Part shown: positions 26,267 to 34,919 of the stretch, one piece after another | How the letters are laid out: each line of letters begins with the position of its first letter | Numbering within the stretch: the first letter of the stretch is position 1 | Source: an uncultured Eisenbergiella sp. | GTDB lineage: Bacteria > Bacillota > Clostridia > Lachnospirales > Lachnospiraceae | Reading direction: 5' to 3' | NCBI GenBank assembly: GCA_910585455.1 | Contig: CAJUEL010000001.1 | Span: 124,001 to 188,000 of the forward strand | DNA length: 64,000 bases | The notes under the pieces: model-generated | Seen by the model: the letters and a program-made list of their open reading frames with translations, nothing else | Told to the model about the DNA's origin: nothing | Databases searched by the model: none | Made by a program: the position numbers and the translations under genes

Positions 26267-26932
26267 TCAATCCGTCAGCCGCCTGTCCAGCCTGCGGGAA
26301 AGCCGCGTCCCCGCCATCTGAATGATCTGCATTAAAATAACCAGTAAAACGACCGTCGCATACAAAATCCGCTGCACCCAGCGGTTATATCCGTAACGGA
26401 TCGCCACATCGCCCAGACCGCCGCCGCCGATCGCGCCGGACATCGCCGTATACCCCAGCACCGTTCCCAGCGCAATCGTGAAGCCTACCACCAAAGATAC
26501 CCGCGCCTCACCGATCAGCACCTTGCATACAATGCTCCAGGTCCCCGCGCCCATGCTCTGCGCCGCCTCAATCACGCCCTTGTCCACCTCCAGCAGAGAG
26601 GATTCCACCAGCCTGGCGATAAACGGAGCCGCTGCCAGCGTCAGGGAAATGATGGTCGCGTTGGCGCCGTAGGATTTCCCCGTAACCGCCCGGGCGAGGG
26701 GCGTGGCAAGAAGCATCAGAATCAGAAACGGGATGGACCGGGTGATATTCACGATGATATCCAGCACCTTATACAGCACCGGCATCGGCTTTAATCCCCG
26801 GGGCGCACACACCACCAGCAAAATACCCGCCGGAAGCCCGATCACATAAGCCAGCATCGTGGAGGCAAGCGTCATATAAATGGAAGTTCCCGTCGCTTCC
26901 AGCAGCATGGAAATTTCAGCATTACTCAACAT
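26267..26932 (-). CDS. metI: Methionine ABC transporter permease
   Basis: A 221-residue permease with five hydrophobic helices and the ABC-permease EAA-like loop (EAAQSMGAGTWSIVCKVLIGEA), which contacts MetN. The length and the TRSIPFLILM segment are as expected for MetI. The start overlaps the metN stop by 11 bases, so translation is coupled. Confidence 0.95.
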   Translation of the reverse strand: MLSNAEISMLLEATGTSIYMTLASTMLAYVIGLPAGILLVVCAPRGLKPMPVLYKVLDIIVNITRSIPFLILMLLATPLARAVTGKSYGANATIISLTLAAAPFIARLVESSLLEVDKGVIEAAQSMGAGTWSIVCKVLIGEARVSLVVGFTIALGTVLGYTAMSGAIGGGGLGDVAIRYGYNRWVQRILYATVVLLVILMQIIQMAGTRLSRRLDRRLTD

Positions 26933-27932
26933 AGTCCGTCAACTCCTCCACCGTAAGATTTCTTTCCTTCAGATAAGCGACCATCTTGTCCGCAATCTGC
27001 TCTTCCTCAGGAAGCTGCAGCACCATCTGTCCTCTGGCGATGCCGCCGATATCCTTCGTATCCGCCAGCAGAATGTTGACGCTCGCCTTACATTCCAGCA
27101 CCATATTGGCAATCACCGGCTCGAAGGATGAATTTTCCGTAAAAACAATGCGGATACAGCGCCTGCTCTTCATCAGGGAAACCTTTCTCTCCCCCTGATA
27201 GATCAGCTTTCTCGCCGCCTTCGACTTCGGAGAAGCGAAAACCGCCTCCACCGTGCCGCTCTCCGCAAGCTCCCCTGCGTCTATGATCGCCACCTTCGTA
27301 CAAACCTCCTGCACGACCTCCATCGAGTGCGTGATGATGACGATCGTGATGCCGTATCTGGCATTTATTTCCTTTAGCAGCGCCAGAATCGATTTCGTCG
27401 TCGTGGGGTCAAGCGCGCTCGTCGCTTCATCGCACAGCAGGATTTTCGGATCCATCGCCAGCGCCCGCGCGATCGCCACCCGCTGCTTCTGCCCGCCGGA
27501 CAGCTGTGCCGGATAGGATTTCTCCTTTTCGGATAAATCCACGATCTTCAAATATTCCCGCGCCTTTTCCCGCGCTTCCTTTTTCCCGACTCCCGCTATT
27601 TCCATCGGGAAGCACACGTTGTCCAGCACCGTCCGCTGCATCAGCAGATTGAAATGCTGGAAAATCATCGCCACCGACCGGCGCATCTGCAAAAGCTCCT
27701 TCCCGTTCATCACGGAAAGGTCCTTACCCTCCACGTAGACGGTGCCTTCCGTAGGCCTTTCCAGAAAATTTAAGCATCGCACCAGCGTGCTCTTGCCCGC
27801 TCCGGACATGCCGATGATGCCGTAAATATCCCCCGCCCCGATATCCAGGGAAATGTGCTTCAACGCTTCAACCGTATTGTCCTTGCTCTTAAAAGTCTTG
27901 CTTACGTTCTCAATTCTGATCATCGGTTCCAT
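26922..27932 (-). CDS. metN: Methionine ABC transporter ATP-binding protein
   Basis: A 336-residue ATPase. Walker A is GMSGAGKST (41-49), signature LSGGQKQRVAIARAL, Walker B ILLCDEATSALD, and the H-loop histidine is in ITHSMEVV. A C-terminal NIL (ACT-like) domain, about residues 260-335, binds methionine and blocks transport when the cell is replete. The upstream 110 bases contain a promoter but nothing resembling a SAM riboswitch or T-box, so regulation probably rests on the NIL domain or a repressor. Confidence 0.95.
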   Translation of the reverse strand: MEPMIRIENVSKTFKSKDNTVEALKHISLDIGAGDIYGIIGMSGAGKSTLVRCLNFLERPTEGTVYVEGKDLSVMNGKELLQMRRSVAMIFQHFNLLMQRTVLDNVCFPMEIAGVGKKEAREKAREYLKIVDLSEKEKSYPAQLSGGQKQRVAIARALAMDPKILLCDEATSALDPTTTKSILALLKEINARYGITIVIITHSMEVVQEVCTKVAIIDAGELAESGTVEAVFASPKSKAARKLIYQGERKVSLMKSRRCIRIVFTENSSFEPVIANMVLECKASVNILLADTKDIGGIARGQMVLQLPEEEQIADKMVAYLKERNLTVEELTDYVE

Positions 27933-27997
27933 ATAAGCCAGCTCCGTTTTCCCAAAACCCGCGCGCCGCGGATCTGTTCTTTTGATTCACAAGCCTT

Positions 27998-28027
27998 ATC
28001 ATACCACACACCTTTGCCATCTGTAAA
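27998..28027 (-). promoter_or_regulatory. Promoter of metNIQ
   Basis: Minus-strand TTTACA (28022-28027), 18-base spacer, TATGAT (27998-28003). The leader to metN would be about 60 nt. Confidence 0.65.
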
Positions 28028-28043
28028 CATCCTAAAAGCGAAA

Positions 28044-28487
28044 TCATGCGCTGACAACAACACAAAGCGCGCCGAGCATGATGGCAAAATCCGCCAGATT
28101 AAAGACGATACGATCCAGAACGCGGATGCCTGTGCGGAAGCTGAAATAATCCACCACATATTTTCTGTACAACCGGTCATAGGTGTTGGAGAACGCGCCT
28201 CCCAGCAAAAGAGCCAGACCGGTTTTCAGCAATGCGCTTCCTTTACATGTCAAAGTGGCGACAAATAGAATCGTCGCCGCCACCGTCAGGCCCAGGGAGC
28301 AGGCGCGCACCAGCGCTCCCGCTTTCTCCCCCAGATTGAGAAAAGCTCCTCTGTTATGATAGCGCCGCACCACTGCCCGGCCGCCCGGCAGCGTCTCTTC
28401 CTCATGCATCTTTTTCGTATTTTCCACGTGCTGTTTCAGCAGCATATCCACCGCAAAAACCATTGCCGCAATCAAAATGTATCCCAT
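28044..28487 (-). CDS. lspA: Signal peptidase II-like (LspA) protein, divergent
   Basis: A 147-residue membrane aspartic protease with four hydrophobic helices. Key LspA blocks are present: NRGAFLNLGEK (the NxGxAF region), LGGAFSNTYDRL with the first catalytic Asp, VVDYFSF, and FNLADFAI with the second catalytic Asp. Sequence between the blocks is divergent, and the first helix is followed by a charged loop (KKMHEEETLPGG), so it may be a second LspA with different substrates. A hairpin leader also found before rfbC lies directly upstream. Confidence 0.8.
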   Translation of the reverse strand: MGYILIAAMVFAVDMLLKQHVENTKKMHEEETLPGGRAVVRRYHNRGAFLNLGEKAGALVRACSLGLTVAATILFVATLTCKGSALLKTGLALLLGGAFSNTYDRLYRKYVVDYFSFRTGIRVLDRIVFNLADFAIMLGALCVVVSA

Positions 28488-28499
28488 GTTTTATACCCC

Positions 28500-28548
28500 G
28501 TGCGCGCTTTAGCGCGCATACCAATCAATAGCTTGGAAATTGATTCAC
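28500..28548 (-). repeat. Hairpin leader repeat upstream of lspA (copy 1)
   Basis: On the minus strand, an AATTTCCAAGCTATTGATTGGTAT stretch is followed by the palindrome TGCGCGCTAAAGCGCGCA and then the GGGGTATAAAAC ribosome site and ATG. The same order occurs before rfbC at 51081-51131. The hairpin ends a few bases before the ribosome site, so it could affect translation start. Confidence 0.65.
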
Positions 28549-28579
28549 ACTTATCCCCCACCTGTCACAGGCAAATTTT

Positions 28580-30298
28580 TCAATCCGGGAACCTTCCCGC
28601 AATCGCGTCAAAGGCTCCGGTCAGGTTTAAACGTCCGTAGCCCCATTGCCGGCTTGGGTAGTCCACGCCCCGTTCCTTGGTTGCCCCCCGGATCAGATAA
28701 TCTTTAATTCCCCGTCCGGATATGAACGGCGCATTCCCTTCCGCCACGCTCCATTGCATGAGCTGCAGCATCGCTCCTGCGGTCACCGCCGCCGCCATCG
28801 CGCTGCCCGTATAGGGACCATTGATCGTGCTGATCGAAACGCCGGGCGCGGAAAGATCCGGCTTATTCCGGCCGGTTCTGGAAAAACCCTGCCCGGAGTT
28901 GAAATAAAAGCTGCCGGTATTGCTGTCATAGGCTGTCACCGTCACCGCATCCTCCGCATAGGAGGGCACCGTCAGCGTGATTTCCGGCGTGGGCGTCAGA
29001 AAATACGCTTCCCCGCTCTGGAACTGCTTCTGTGTCAGCCAGATGTCAAAAAAGTCATTCTGTCCCACGCGCGCACCCCTGACCACAATGCTCCACACCC
29101 CCGGCACCGGATCCATAAAGCGCATCACGATCAGCTCCTCCCCTGTGTTTCTTTCATTGGAAACATAGGTCATGATCACCCGCGTTTTTTCGTAGACAAA
29201 CGTATAATCCACTTCCCGGTTGATGCGGAAATTTGTCTCCGGAATCACCTCTCCGCCGGGGGAGCGGACACTGATCTGAAAAACGGAAGGGCTTGCTCCC
29301 CACAGCTCCGCCATGAAGCCGCGCATATTGTCCCCTACCCGGATTTCCACCTGGCGGGGACTCTCTTCCAGCATCGCGCGGAAATGTCCTGCCGAATTCC
29401 CCTCATTTCCGCCGCTGATTGCCGCCGCCATGCCGATCCGCACCGTCACATGCTGTAGATACAACGACAAAAAGGAGGCTCCCGTATGGCTTCCCAAAGA
29501 TGTGCCCATCCCGTAGCACAGCACTACCGGCTGCTCGAAGGGTATCGCAAACTGCCGCACATACTTGATCGCAAATATGATATCGTCCGCACTGTACGCC
29601 GGAACCCCATCCCGGACCATATAATATTCCCGCAAATACTGCTTTGCCGGTTTTACCTTGACCACCACAATCTGCGCATCCGGCGCCGCACCCGTGAAGG
29701 TTGTGCCGCCGTCGATCCTGCCGCCCGCCGCCACACTGGCGACCGCCGTCCCGTGTCCGATTTCATCCCGGTGCGGCACGAGCTGCTGTGGTTCCGGGCT
29801 GTTAAGCGCTTCATTGATCTGTTCCTGTGTGTACTCGGTCCCATAGGCAAAGCCCGCCGGCGGCTGCCCGCTCTGATCTGTCTGGTCCCAGATCGCCAGA
29901 ATCCTGCTGGAACCGTCGGAATAACGAAACACCGGGCTTTCATAAGAAATCCCGGTGTCAATCACCGCCAGGATCGTCCCACTTCCGGTCAGCTCCAATG
30001 GCGGTCTCTGCTGTGTCAAAATACCAACGCTCTCCAATGGCTGCGGATTAAATTCCCGTGTTCCTGCCGCCGGAAAGCTTTCCAGTCCGTATACCTGCGG
30101 AATATACCGATACAGAAAATTGGATACCGTCACCATCGGCCGCCCCATCCGCTTCACATAGATTACGCCCAACGAACCGTCAACATTTTCATAACAAAAG
30201 TCCTGGTTCTCCTCCGGCGAAATCTGATCCTCCCGAAGCGGGAAATCCAGAATCAGGCTGAAATAATCTTCCGAAATGATTTTTTCTCTGCAATTCAT
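28580..30298 (-). CDS. Subtilisin-like serine protease (S8), Csp-like
   Basis: A 572-residue subtilase without signal peptide. The triad is intact: D114 in AVIDTGISYESPV, H182 in DEIGHGTAVASVAAGG and S499 in TGSAMAAAVTAGA. A long insert between His and Ser (about residues 300-440) forms an extra beta domain. The plan resembles clostridial CspA/B/C germination proteases and related non-spore homologues in gut Clostridia; an N-terminal prodomain (1-95) is plausible. It is flanked by lspA and a ClpX-like gene. Whether it is a sporulation protein cannot be decided from the window. Confidence 0.88.
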   Translation of the reverse strand: MNCREKIISEDYFSLILDFPLREDQISPEENQDFCYENVDGSLGVIYVKRMGRPMVTVSNFLYRYIPQVYGLESFPAAGTREFNPQPLESVGILTQQRPPLELTGSGTILAVIDTGISYESPVFRYSDGSSRILAIWDQTDQSGQPPAGFAYGTEYTQEQINEALNSPEPQQLVPHRDEIGHGTAVASVAAGGRIDGGTTFTGAAPDAQIVVVKVKPAKQYLREYYMVRDGVPAYSADDIIFAIKYVRQFAIPFEQPVVLCYGMGTSLGSHTGASFLSLYLQHVTVRIGMAAAISGGNEGNSAGHFRAMLEESPRQVEIRVGDNMRGFMAELWGASPSVFQISVRSPGGEVIPETNFRINREVDYTFVYEKTRVIMTYVSNERNTGEELIVMRFMDPVPGVWSIVVRGARVGQNDFFDIWLTQKQFQSGEAYFLTPTPEITLTVPSYAEDAVTVTAYDSNTGSFYFNSGQGFSRTGRNKPDLSAPGVSISTINGPYTGSAMAAAVTAGAMLQLMQWSVAEGNAPFISGRGIKDYLIRGATKERGVDYPSRQWGYGRLNLTGAFDAIAGRFPD

Positions 30299-30439
30299 AT
30301 AGAAATCCTTTCGCTGCGGATTTTAGATCAGCAGCTCCCTTTCGATCTACGTCCGGCGTCGTTTCCCCCGCACGCACTGGTCAAAACCACATTGCCAGAA
30401 TTTTGCCCTTTTTCTCACTATATGAAATTGCGCCTGTCC

Positions 30440-31975
30440 TCATTCCTGTACAGTATTCATCTTATCCATATCAGGAAGCGCATAGGTGTTGCTCCTGATA
30501 TCTATGACCGGTCCGCCGGTCCCTTCAATATAAGCGCCCGTGATCGTCACACGCCCGATATTATCATCCTTGGGAATTTCGTACATGATATCCAGCATAA
30601 ACTCCTCTATGATAGATCGAAGCGCCCGCGCGCCGGTATCCTTCTCGGTCGCCTTTTTGGCAATGGCCTCCAGCGCATCCTCAGAAAATTCCAGCTTCAC
30701 CTCATCCAGCTCCAGAAGCTTCTGATACTGCTTCAAAATCGCGTTCTTCGGCTCCTTTAAAATACGCACCAGCATTTCCTGATTCAGTCCCTTTAAGGTA
30801 CAAATCACAGGCAGACGCCCTAAAAACTCCGGGATCATGCCGAAGGTCCGGATGTCCTCCACCGTCACCCTGGACAGAATATCCTTTTCCTTATCCCATT
30901 TATCCTTCAGCTCCGCGCGAAAGCCGATGGAGGTCTGCTTACGCAGCCGCTCTTTTATGATCTCATCCAGATCCGGAAAAGCGCCGCCGCAAATGAACAG
31001 AATATTCTTTGTATTCACAGTGGCGAGGGGCACCATGGCATTTTTGGAGTTTGCGCCTACAGGCACCTCCACCTCCGCGCCCTCCAAAAGCTTTAGCATC
31101 CCCTGCTGCACGGATTCCCCGGAAACATCCCGGGATGTGGTGTTGCGTTTACGGGCGATCTTATCGATCTCGTCAATGAAAATAATCCCCTGCTCCGCTT
31201 TGTCCACATCATTGTCCGCCGCCGCCAAAAGCTTGCTCACGACGCTCTCGATATCGTCGCCGATATACCCCGCCTCCGTCAGGGAGGTGGCATCCGCAAT
31301 CGCCAGCGGCACATTTAAAAGCTTTGCCAGCGTTTTTACCAGATAGGTCTTCCCGCAGCCGGTGGGACCGATCAGTAGAATATTGGATTTTTCAATTTCT
31401 ATTTCATCCGTCATGCCCGTCGCCACGCGCTTATAATGATTATAAACCGCAACGGAAATGACCTTTTTCGCATGCTCCTGCCCGATCACATATTGATCGA
31501 GCTGCTCCTTGATCCTGTGAGGCGCGGGAATGGATTTAATGTCGAAAATGGGCTGTACCTTCTCTTCCTTGCTCTTCTTTTTGATCTTCTGCTTTCTGGG
31601 GATCCCGTCGTTGGCAAAGTCCGCCAGATTGATGAAGCTGATATTCGGAAACCCCTTCTGCTTCGGCTCCTGTGTATCCTCCGTCTCTTCCTCCTGCACC
31701 TGCGCCTGACTTTCCTTCTTATCAAACTGGCTGTTGAGCATGTTAAATAATGCCGGATTGCTCAGCATGCCCTGATAATCAAACTGGCTGACCGCGTCCA
31801 TCGTCTTATGCATACAGTCGTCACAGACACAAATGTTGTTCGGCAGATGAAACATCTTTCCTGCCTTGCTCTCCGGACGCCTGCAAATAAAACACACATC
31901 CTCATATTCCTTCTTTTTCTCTTCCGGACCGTTTTCTTTCTTCTCTTCCGGCTCCTTATGTTCCATATCGCTCAT
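30440..31975 (-). CDS. clpX: ClpX-like AAA+ unfoldase, long divergent form
   Basis: An ATP-dependent unfoldase of 511 residues, about 80-100 longer than usual ClpX. The zinc-binding domain is present (CFICRRPESKAG and ICVCDDC). The extra length is a charged N-terminal extension (residues 1-25) and a Lys/Glu-rich linker between zinc and AAA+ domains (about 75-145). The AAA+ part has Walker A GPTGCGKT, Walker B IIFIDEIDKI and a tripeptide IGF in TSIGFRAELKD, the loop position by which ClpX docks on ClpP. No clpP or tig is adjacent, so this is probably a second ClpX. It follows htrA by 18 bases. Confidence 0.88.
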   Translation of the reverse strand: MSDMEHKEPEEKKENGPEEKKKEYEDVCFICRRPESKAGKMFHLPNNICVCDDCMHKTMDAVSQFDYQGMLSNPALFNMLNSQFDKKESQAQVQEEETEDTQEPKQKGFPNISFINLADFANDGIPRKQKIKKKSKEEKVQPIFDIKSIPAPHRIKEQLDQYVIGQEHAKKVISVAVYNHYKRVATGMTDEIEIEKSNILLIGPTGCGKTYLVKTLAKLLNVPLAIADATSLTEAGYIGDDIESVVSKLLAAADNDVDKAEQGIIFIDEIDKIARKRNTTSRDVSGESVQQGMLKLLEGAEVEVPVGANSKNAMVPLATVNTKNILFICGGAFPDLDEIIKERLRKQTSIGFRAELKDKWDKEKDILSRVTVEDIRTFGMIPEFLGRLPVICTLKGLNQEMLVRILKEPKNAILKQYQKLLELDEVKLEFSEDALEAIAKKATEKDTGARALRSIIEEFMLDIMYEIPKDDNIGRVTITGAYIEGTGGPVIDIRSNTYALPDMDKMNTVQE

Positions 31976-31993
31976 ATTCCGTCCATTCTCCTC

Positions 31994-33700
31994 TCACGGA
32001 AGGTTCCATTGAAAGCTGCGCTGCTCCTGCTGCTGCGCCTGGGCGCTGCCGGCGTTTACTTCGTCATAGGTGGAGAGTGTAACCTGTACGTTTTTGGGCT
32101 GGAACCCATTCGGGCTGCCCTGCATGATCGTGATTTCCACCGTTTCACCGGCCTTATAATAACCGAGCTGCCGGGTTAATTCTTCCTGATTGCGCACTGT
32201 GGTGCCCTCTACGGCGGTGATGATATCACCTCTCACCAGCCCGGCGCGGTATGCGCCCGTGCCTTCATACACCTGCGCCACAAAGATTCCCTCTGGCATA
32301 CTGAAGGTTTCCGTGATTTCTCCTGTCACATTGATGCAGGAAATGCCCAGATATCCCTTATCCGCATCCGCCACCTTAAGCCGTGTCTCATGCGTCATCA
32401 GCTCTTCAATGATTGGCCTGGCCGTGGAAATCGGAATCGCATATCCCATGCCTTCGACTACGGAGCCGCCGATTTTGTTGGAATTGATGCCAATCACTTC
32501 GCCATTGATATTTAACAGTGCGCCGCCGGAGTTGCCGGGATTAATCGCCGCATCCGTCTGAATCAGGGCGTTGCTGGTCCCCGTTTCGCTCACCTCCAGC
32601 GTGCGGTTTAAGGCGCTGATCACACCTGCCGTCACGGACTGCCCGTATCCCAGCGCATTGCCGATGGCGATGGCGGGTTCCCCGATTTTTAAATTATCGG
32701 AATCTCCCATCTGCGCGACGCGGATCGCCCCCTTGGTATCGCTGTCAATATCATCCAGCCGGATCGCCACTACGGCGAGGTCCACAGCCGAATCGATCCC
32801 CTTTACCTGTGCCTCCACCACTTCTCCGTCTATAAACTGCACAAGCAATGTATTGGCGCCATCCACCACATGGTAATTCGTTACCACCAAAAGCTCTGCG
32901 TCATTCTCGCCGATGATGATGCCGGAGCCGCTCGCTTCTTCATCCCTGGAATAGGACTGTCCCCAGAAATCCTCAAACTGCTCTGTATAGCTATTGGTGA
33001 TGGAAACGCAGGCGGGCATAACCTTATCCACCACATCCGTGACATCGGTCACCACCACCGTCACATTGCCGCTCTCCTGTATCGTGCCTGCGGGAGCGAT
33101 CTGCCCTTCTCCGCTTTCCTGCCTGCCGTCCGGCTCCGGAATCGCTTCCGGCTCCTGCGGCACGACCTTTTCCGGCGCATCCTGTCCGGACTCTGCGCCG
33201 CTTTCCTGCATTGTCCCGGCGCTCTCCACATGGCTCTCCAGCGAATTGACCGCCAGCCAGCTTACGCCGCCGCAAAATCCGATAAAGACCAACAGCAAAA
33301 GCAGTGCCGCCGCCACCTTTAATCCGGACTTCTTCTTATGAGGCCTGTTGTGATTACCGCCATTCTCCTGATGGAGACTGCTCCGGTAACCATATTCGCC
33401 CGAAGCGTTGCTTTGATTGCCCCGGTATCCATATCCGTTCGGATCGTTGCTTCCGCTTCCCTGCCGTTCCTGCTCCGTCCTCTGTGCGCTCCGGTAGCGG
33501 TCATCATAATAATTGCGATATTGATAGGAATCCTGGCTGTTTAAGTAGCTGCCACGATCCTCCGGCTCTGTCCGGCTTCCCTGTGCACTGCCGGAAGAAT
33601 CTGGCTTCTCCCACTCCGTCTGCAGCATTTCATCCTGTGCCGTCTTGTTTTCCGTATCCTGCCCTGCCTCTGCCTGATCCGGGCGTTCCTCATAGCTCAT
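31994..33700 (-). CDS. HtrA/DegP-like membrane-anchored serine protease
   Basis: A 568-residue envelope protease. Residues 1-127 are cytosolic, polar and low-complexity (Gln, Ser, Tyr, Gly). One transmembrane helix spans about 128-152, followed by a linker and a trypsin-like domain with H277 (VVTNYHVVDGAN), D307 (DSAVDLAVVAI) and S391 (NPGNSGGALL), then one PDZ domain (about 445-545). This is the layout of Firmicutes HtrA proteins that degrade misfolded exported proteins. It begins 202 bases after a glycosyltransferase gene, with a degraded palindromic repeat between. The clpX-like gene follows, forming a proteostasis pair. Confidence 0.93.
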   Translation of the reverse strand: MSYEERPDQAEAGQDTENKTAQDEMLQTEWEKPDSSGSAQGSRTEPEDRGSYLNSQDSYQYRNYYDDRYRSAQRTEQERQGSGSNDPNGYGYRGNQSNASGEYGYRSSLHQENGGNHNRPHKKKSGLKVAAALLLLLVFIGFCGGVSWLAVNSLESHVESAGTMQESGAESGQDAPEKVVPQEPEAIPEPDGRQESGEGQIAPAGTIQESGNVTVVVTDVTDVVDKVMPACVSITNSYTEQFEDFWGQSYSRDEEASGSGIIIGENDAELLVVTNYHVVDGANTLLVQFIDGEVVEAQVKGIDSAVDLAVVAIRLDDIDSDTKGAIRVAQMGDSDNLKIGEPAIAIGNALGYGQSVTAGVISALNRTLEVSETGTSNALIQTDAAINPGNSGGALLNINGEVIGINSNKIGGSVVEGMGYAIPISTARPIIEELMTHETRLKVADADKGYLGISCINVTGEITETFSMPEGIFVAQVYEGTGAYRAGLVRGDIITAVEGTTVRNQEELTRQLGYYKAGETVEITIMQGSPNGFQPKNVQVTLSTYDEVNAGSAQAQQQEQRSFQWNLP

Positions 33701-33823
33701 GTCCTCAAACCCCTTTCCTGCCGAATTGTAACCGCACTTTCCCCATTTTCATTTTAGTGTTTCCAGTATACGTAAAAAATGTGTCTATTTTGTGACCAGT
33801 TTCCAAAAAGACGCTAAAATATC

Positions 33824-33853
33824 GGAACAGCTCAGACAGGTCTGAACTGTCAC
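33824..33853. repeat. 30-bp palindromic element upstream of htrA
   Basis: Arms GGAACAGCTCAGAC and GTCTGAACTGTCAC. It is followed by AGCATCCG, which matches the start of the internal hairpin of the long element, so this looks like the remnant of a long copy. No target duplication is visible. Confidence 0.6.
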
Positions 33854-33901
33854 AGCATCCGATAACGGTTCTTCTATGCGAAGCTTCAGCGCACTCCTGC
33901 C

Positions 33902-34825
33902 TCACTCCCAGTAATATTTCTGTGAGCTGCACCGCTTCACAAAATTACAAGGCAGCTTTTCATACCGTTTTCCCAGCCGATAGCCCAAAAGCTTCGCGCC
34001 GCTTTGCACCACGAGCTTCGGCAAAAGCAGCGGATGATTTTTGAGCAGATAAAACGCCGTTTTTTTCACCAGCTTCATCCCTTCCCCCTCCGGCGGAACA
34101 TCGGCAAAGATTTCCGGATACTGGGCATGGGAAACTCCCAGATCAAAATTTCTGGAAAACTGCTGTCGCGCCGTATAATTGTGGGAATGGATCACCCGCG
34201 CATCCGCGGCATAGGCAATCTCATATCCTGCCTTTACCGCCCGCGCGGCGTAAATCATATCCTCGTTAAAAATCGTATGGGGCACAAATCTGCCCAGCCT
34301 TTCAAAAATATCCCTCTTGTATGCGGCGCATACATTCGAGCAGAAAAAGGTCTTAATGCCCAGCCGGGGAATATCCGCCCCGCCCTTGACCTGCGCATGC
34401 GCCGGATAATTAAACTGCCGGGTATAGCGTTCGATGATATTGCAGTCCTCCGCCGGCAGCTGCCGGGCATAAGCGGCGGCAATCTGCTCCTTTTGCATGA
34501 GCGCCCCGATCAAACGCTCCAGCAAATACGCATCCGCCGCAAGCGCATCCTGCGTCATGCACACAAATATCTCTGCATCGGATTGGGCAACCCCCCGGTT
34601 GCGGGTCGCGCCATGGTCAAATTCCTTCCGTGAAAGATGCGTCAGGGAAACCTTCGGATGCTCCTGCAAAAAAGAGGAAATATCAAGCAGCCTCTCCATT
34701 CCCTTTTCTTCTGTGTTCATCACTATGATCCGGTTTACCGGCAGCGACTGCCGCTCCAGCGCACCGATCAGCTCCACAAAACGCTCATCCGGACAAAATG
34801 ACGGAATAATCACATCTACTTTCAT
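33902..34825 (-). CDS. Family 2 glycosyltransferase, rhamnosyltransferase-like
   Basis: A 307-residue GT-A-fold enzyme beginning DVIIPSFCPDERFVELI. It has the motif EFDHGATRNRG typical of a GT2 subgroup that includes dTDP-rhamnose users, and IFNEDMIYAARAVKAGY for acceptor contact. The usual DxD is replaced by the segment MTQDALAAD. It probably adds a deoxyhexose to the surface polysaccharide made by the genes to the right; the linkage is unknown. It is separated from the LCP gene by a terminator and starts after GAGGCGG. Confidence 0.85.
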   Translation of the reverse strand: MKVDVIIPSFCPDERFVELIGALERQSLPVNRIIVMNTEEKGMERLLDISSFLQEHPKVSLTHLSRKEFDHGATRNRGVAQSDAEIFVCMTQDALAADAYLLERLIGALMQKEQIAAAYARQLPAEDCNIIERYTRQFNYPAHAQVKGGADIPRLGIKTFFCSNVCAAYKRDIFERLGRFVPHTIFNEDMIYAARAVKAGYEIAYAADARVIHSHNYTARQQFSRNFDLGVSHAQYPEIFADVPPEGEGMKLVKKTAFYLLKNHPLLLPKLVVQSGAKLLGYRLGKRYEKLPCNFVKRCSSQKYYWE

Positions 34826-34845
34826 AAAACCCGCCTCTTTCTGAT

Positions 34846-34877
34846 AAAAGGACCGTCAGTTCCCTGCCGGTCCTTTT
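34846..34877 (-). terminator. Terminator between the LCP gene and the downstream glycosyltransferase
   Basis: A 10-bp stem AAAAGGACCG/CGGTCCTTTT with a 12-nt loop. The minus-strand stem ends in TTTT, 43 bases after the LCP stop; it can act on both strands. Confidence 0.75.
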
Positions 34878-34919
34878 CCTCAATTGCAAAAAGCCTTTTC
34901 TCTCATCATACAGAATGCA

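Noticed and set aside
27933..28043. SAM riboswitch or T-box upstream of metN
   Set aside because: The gap is only about 110 bases, contains an ordinary promoter and shows none of the conserved riboswitch or T-box sequence blocks.
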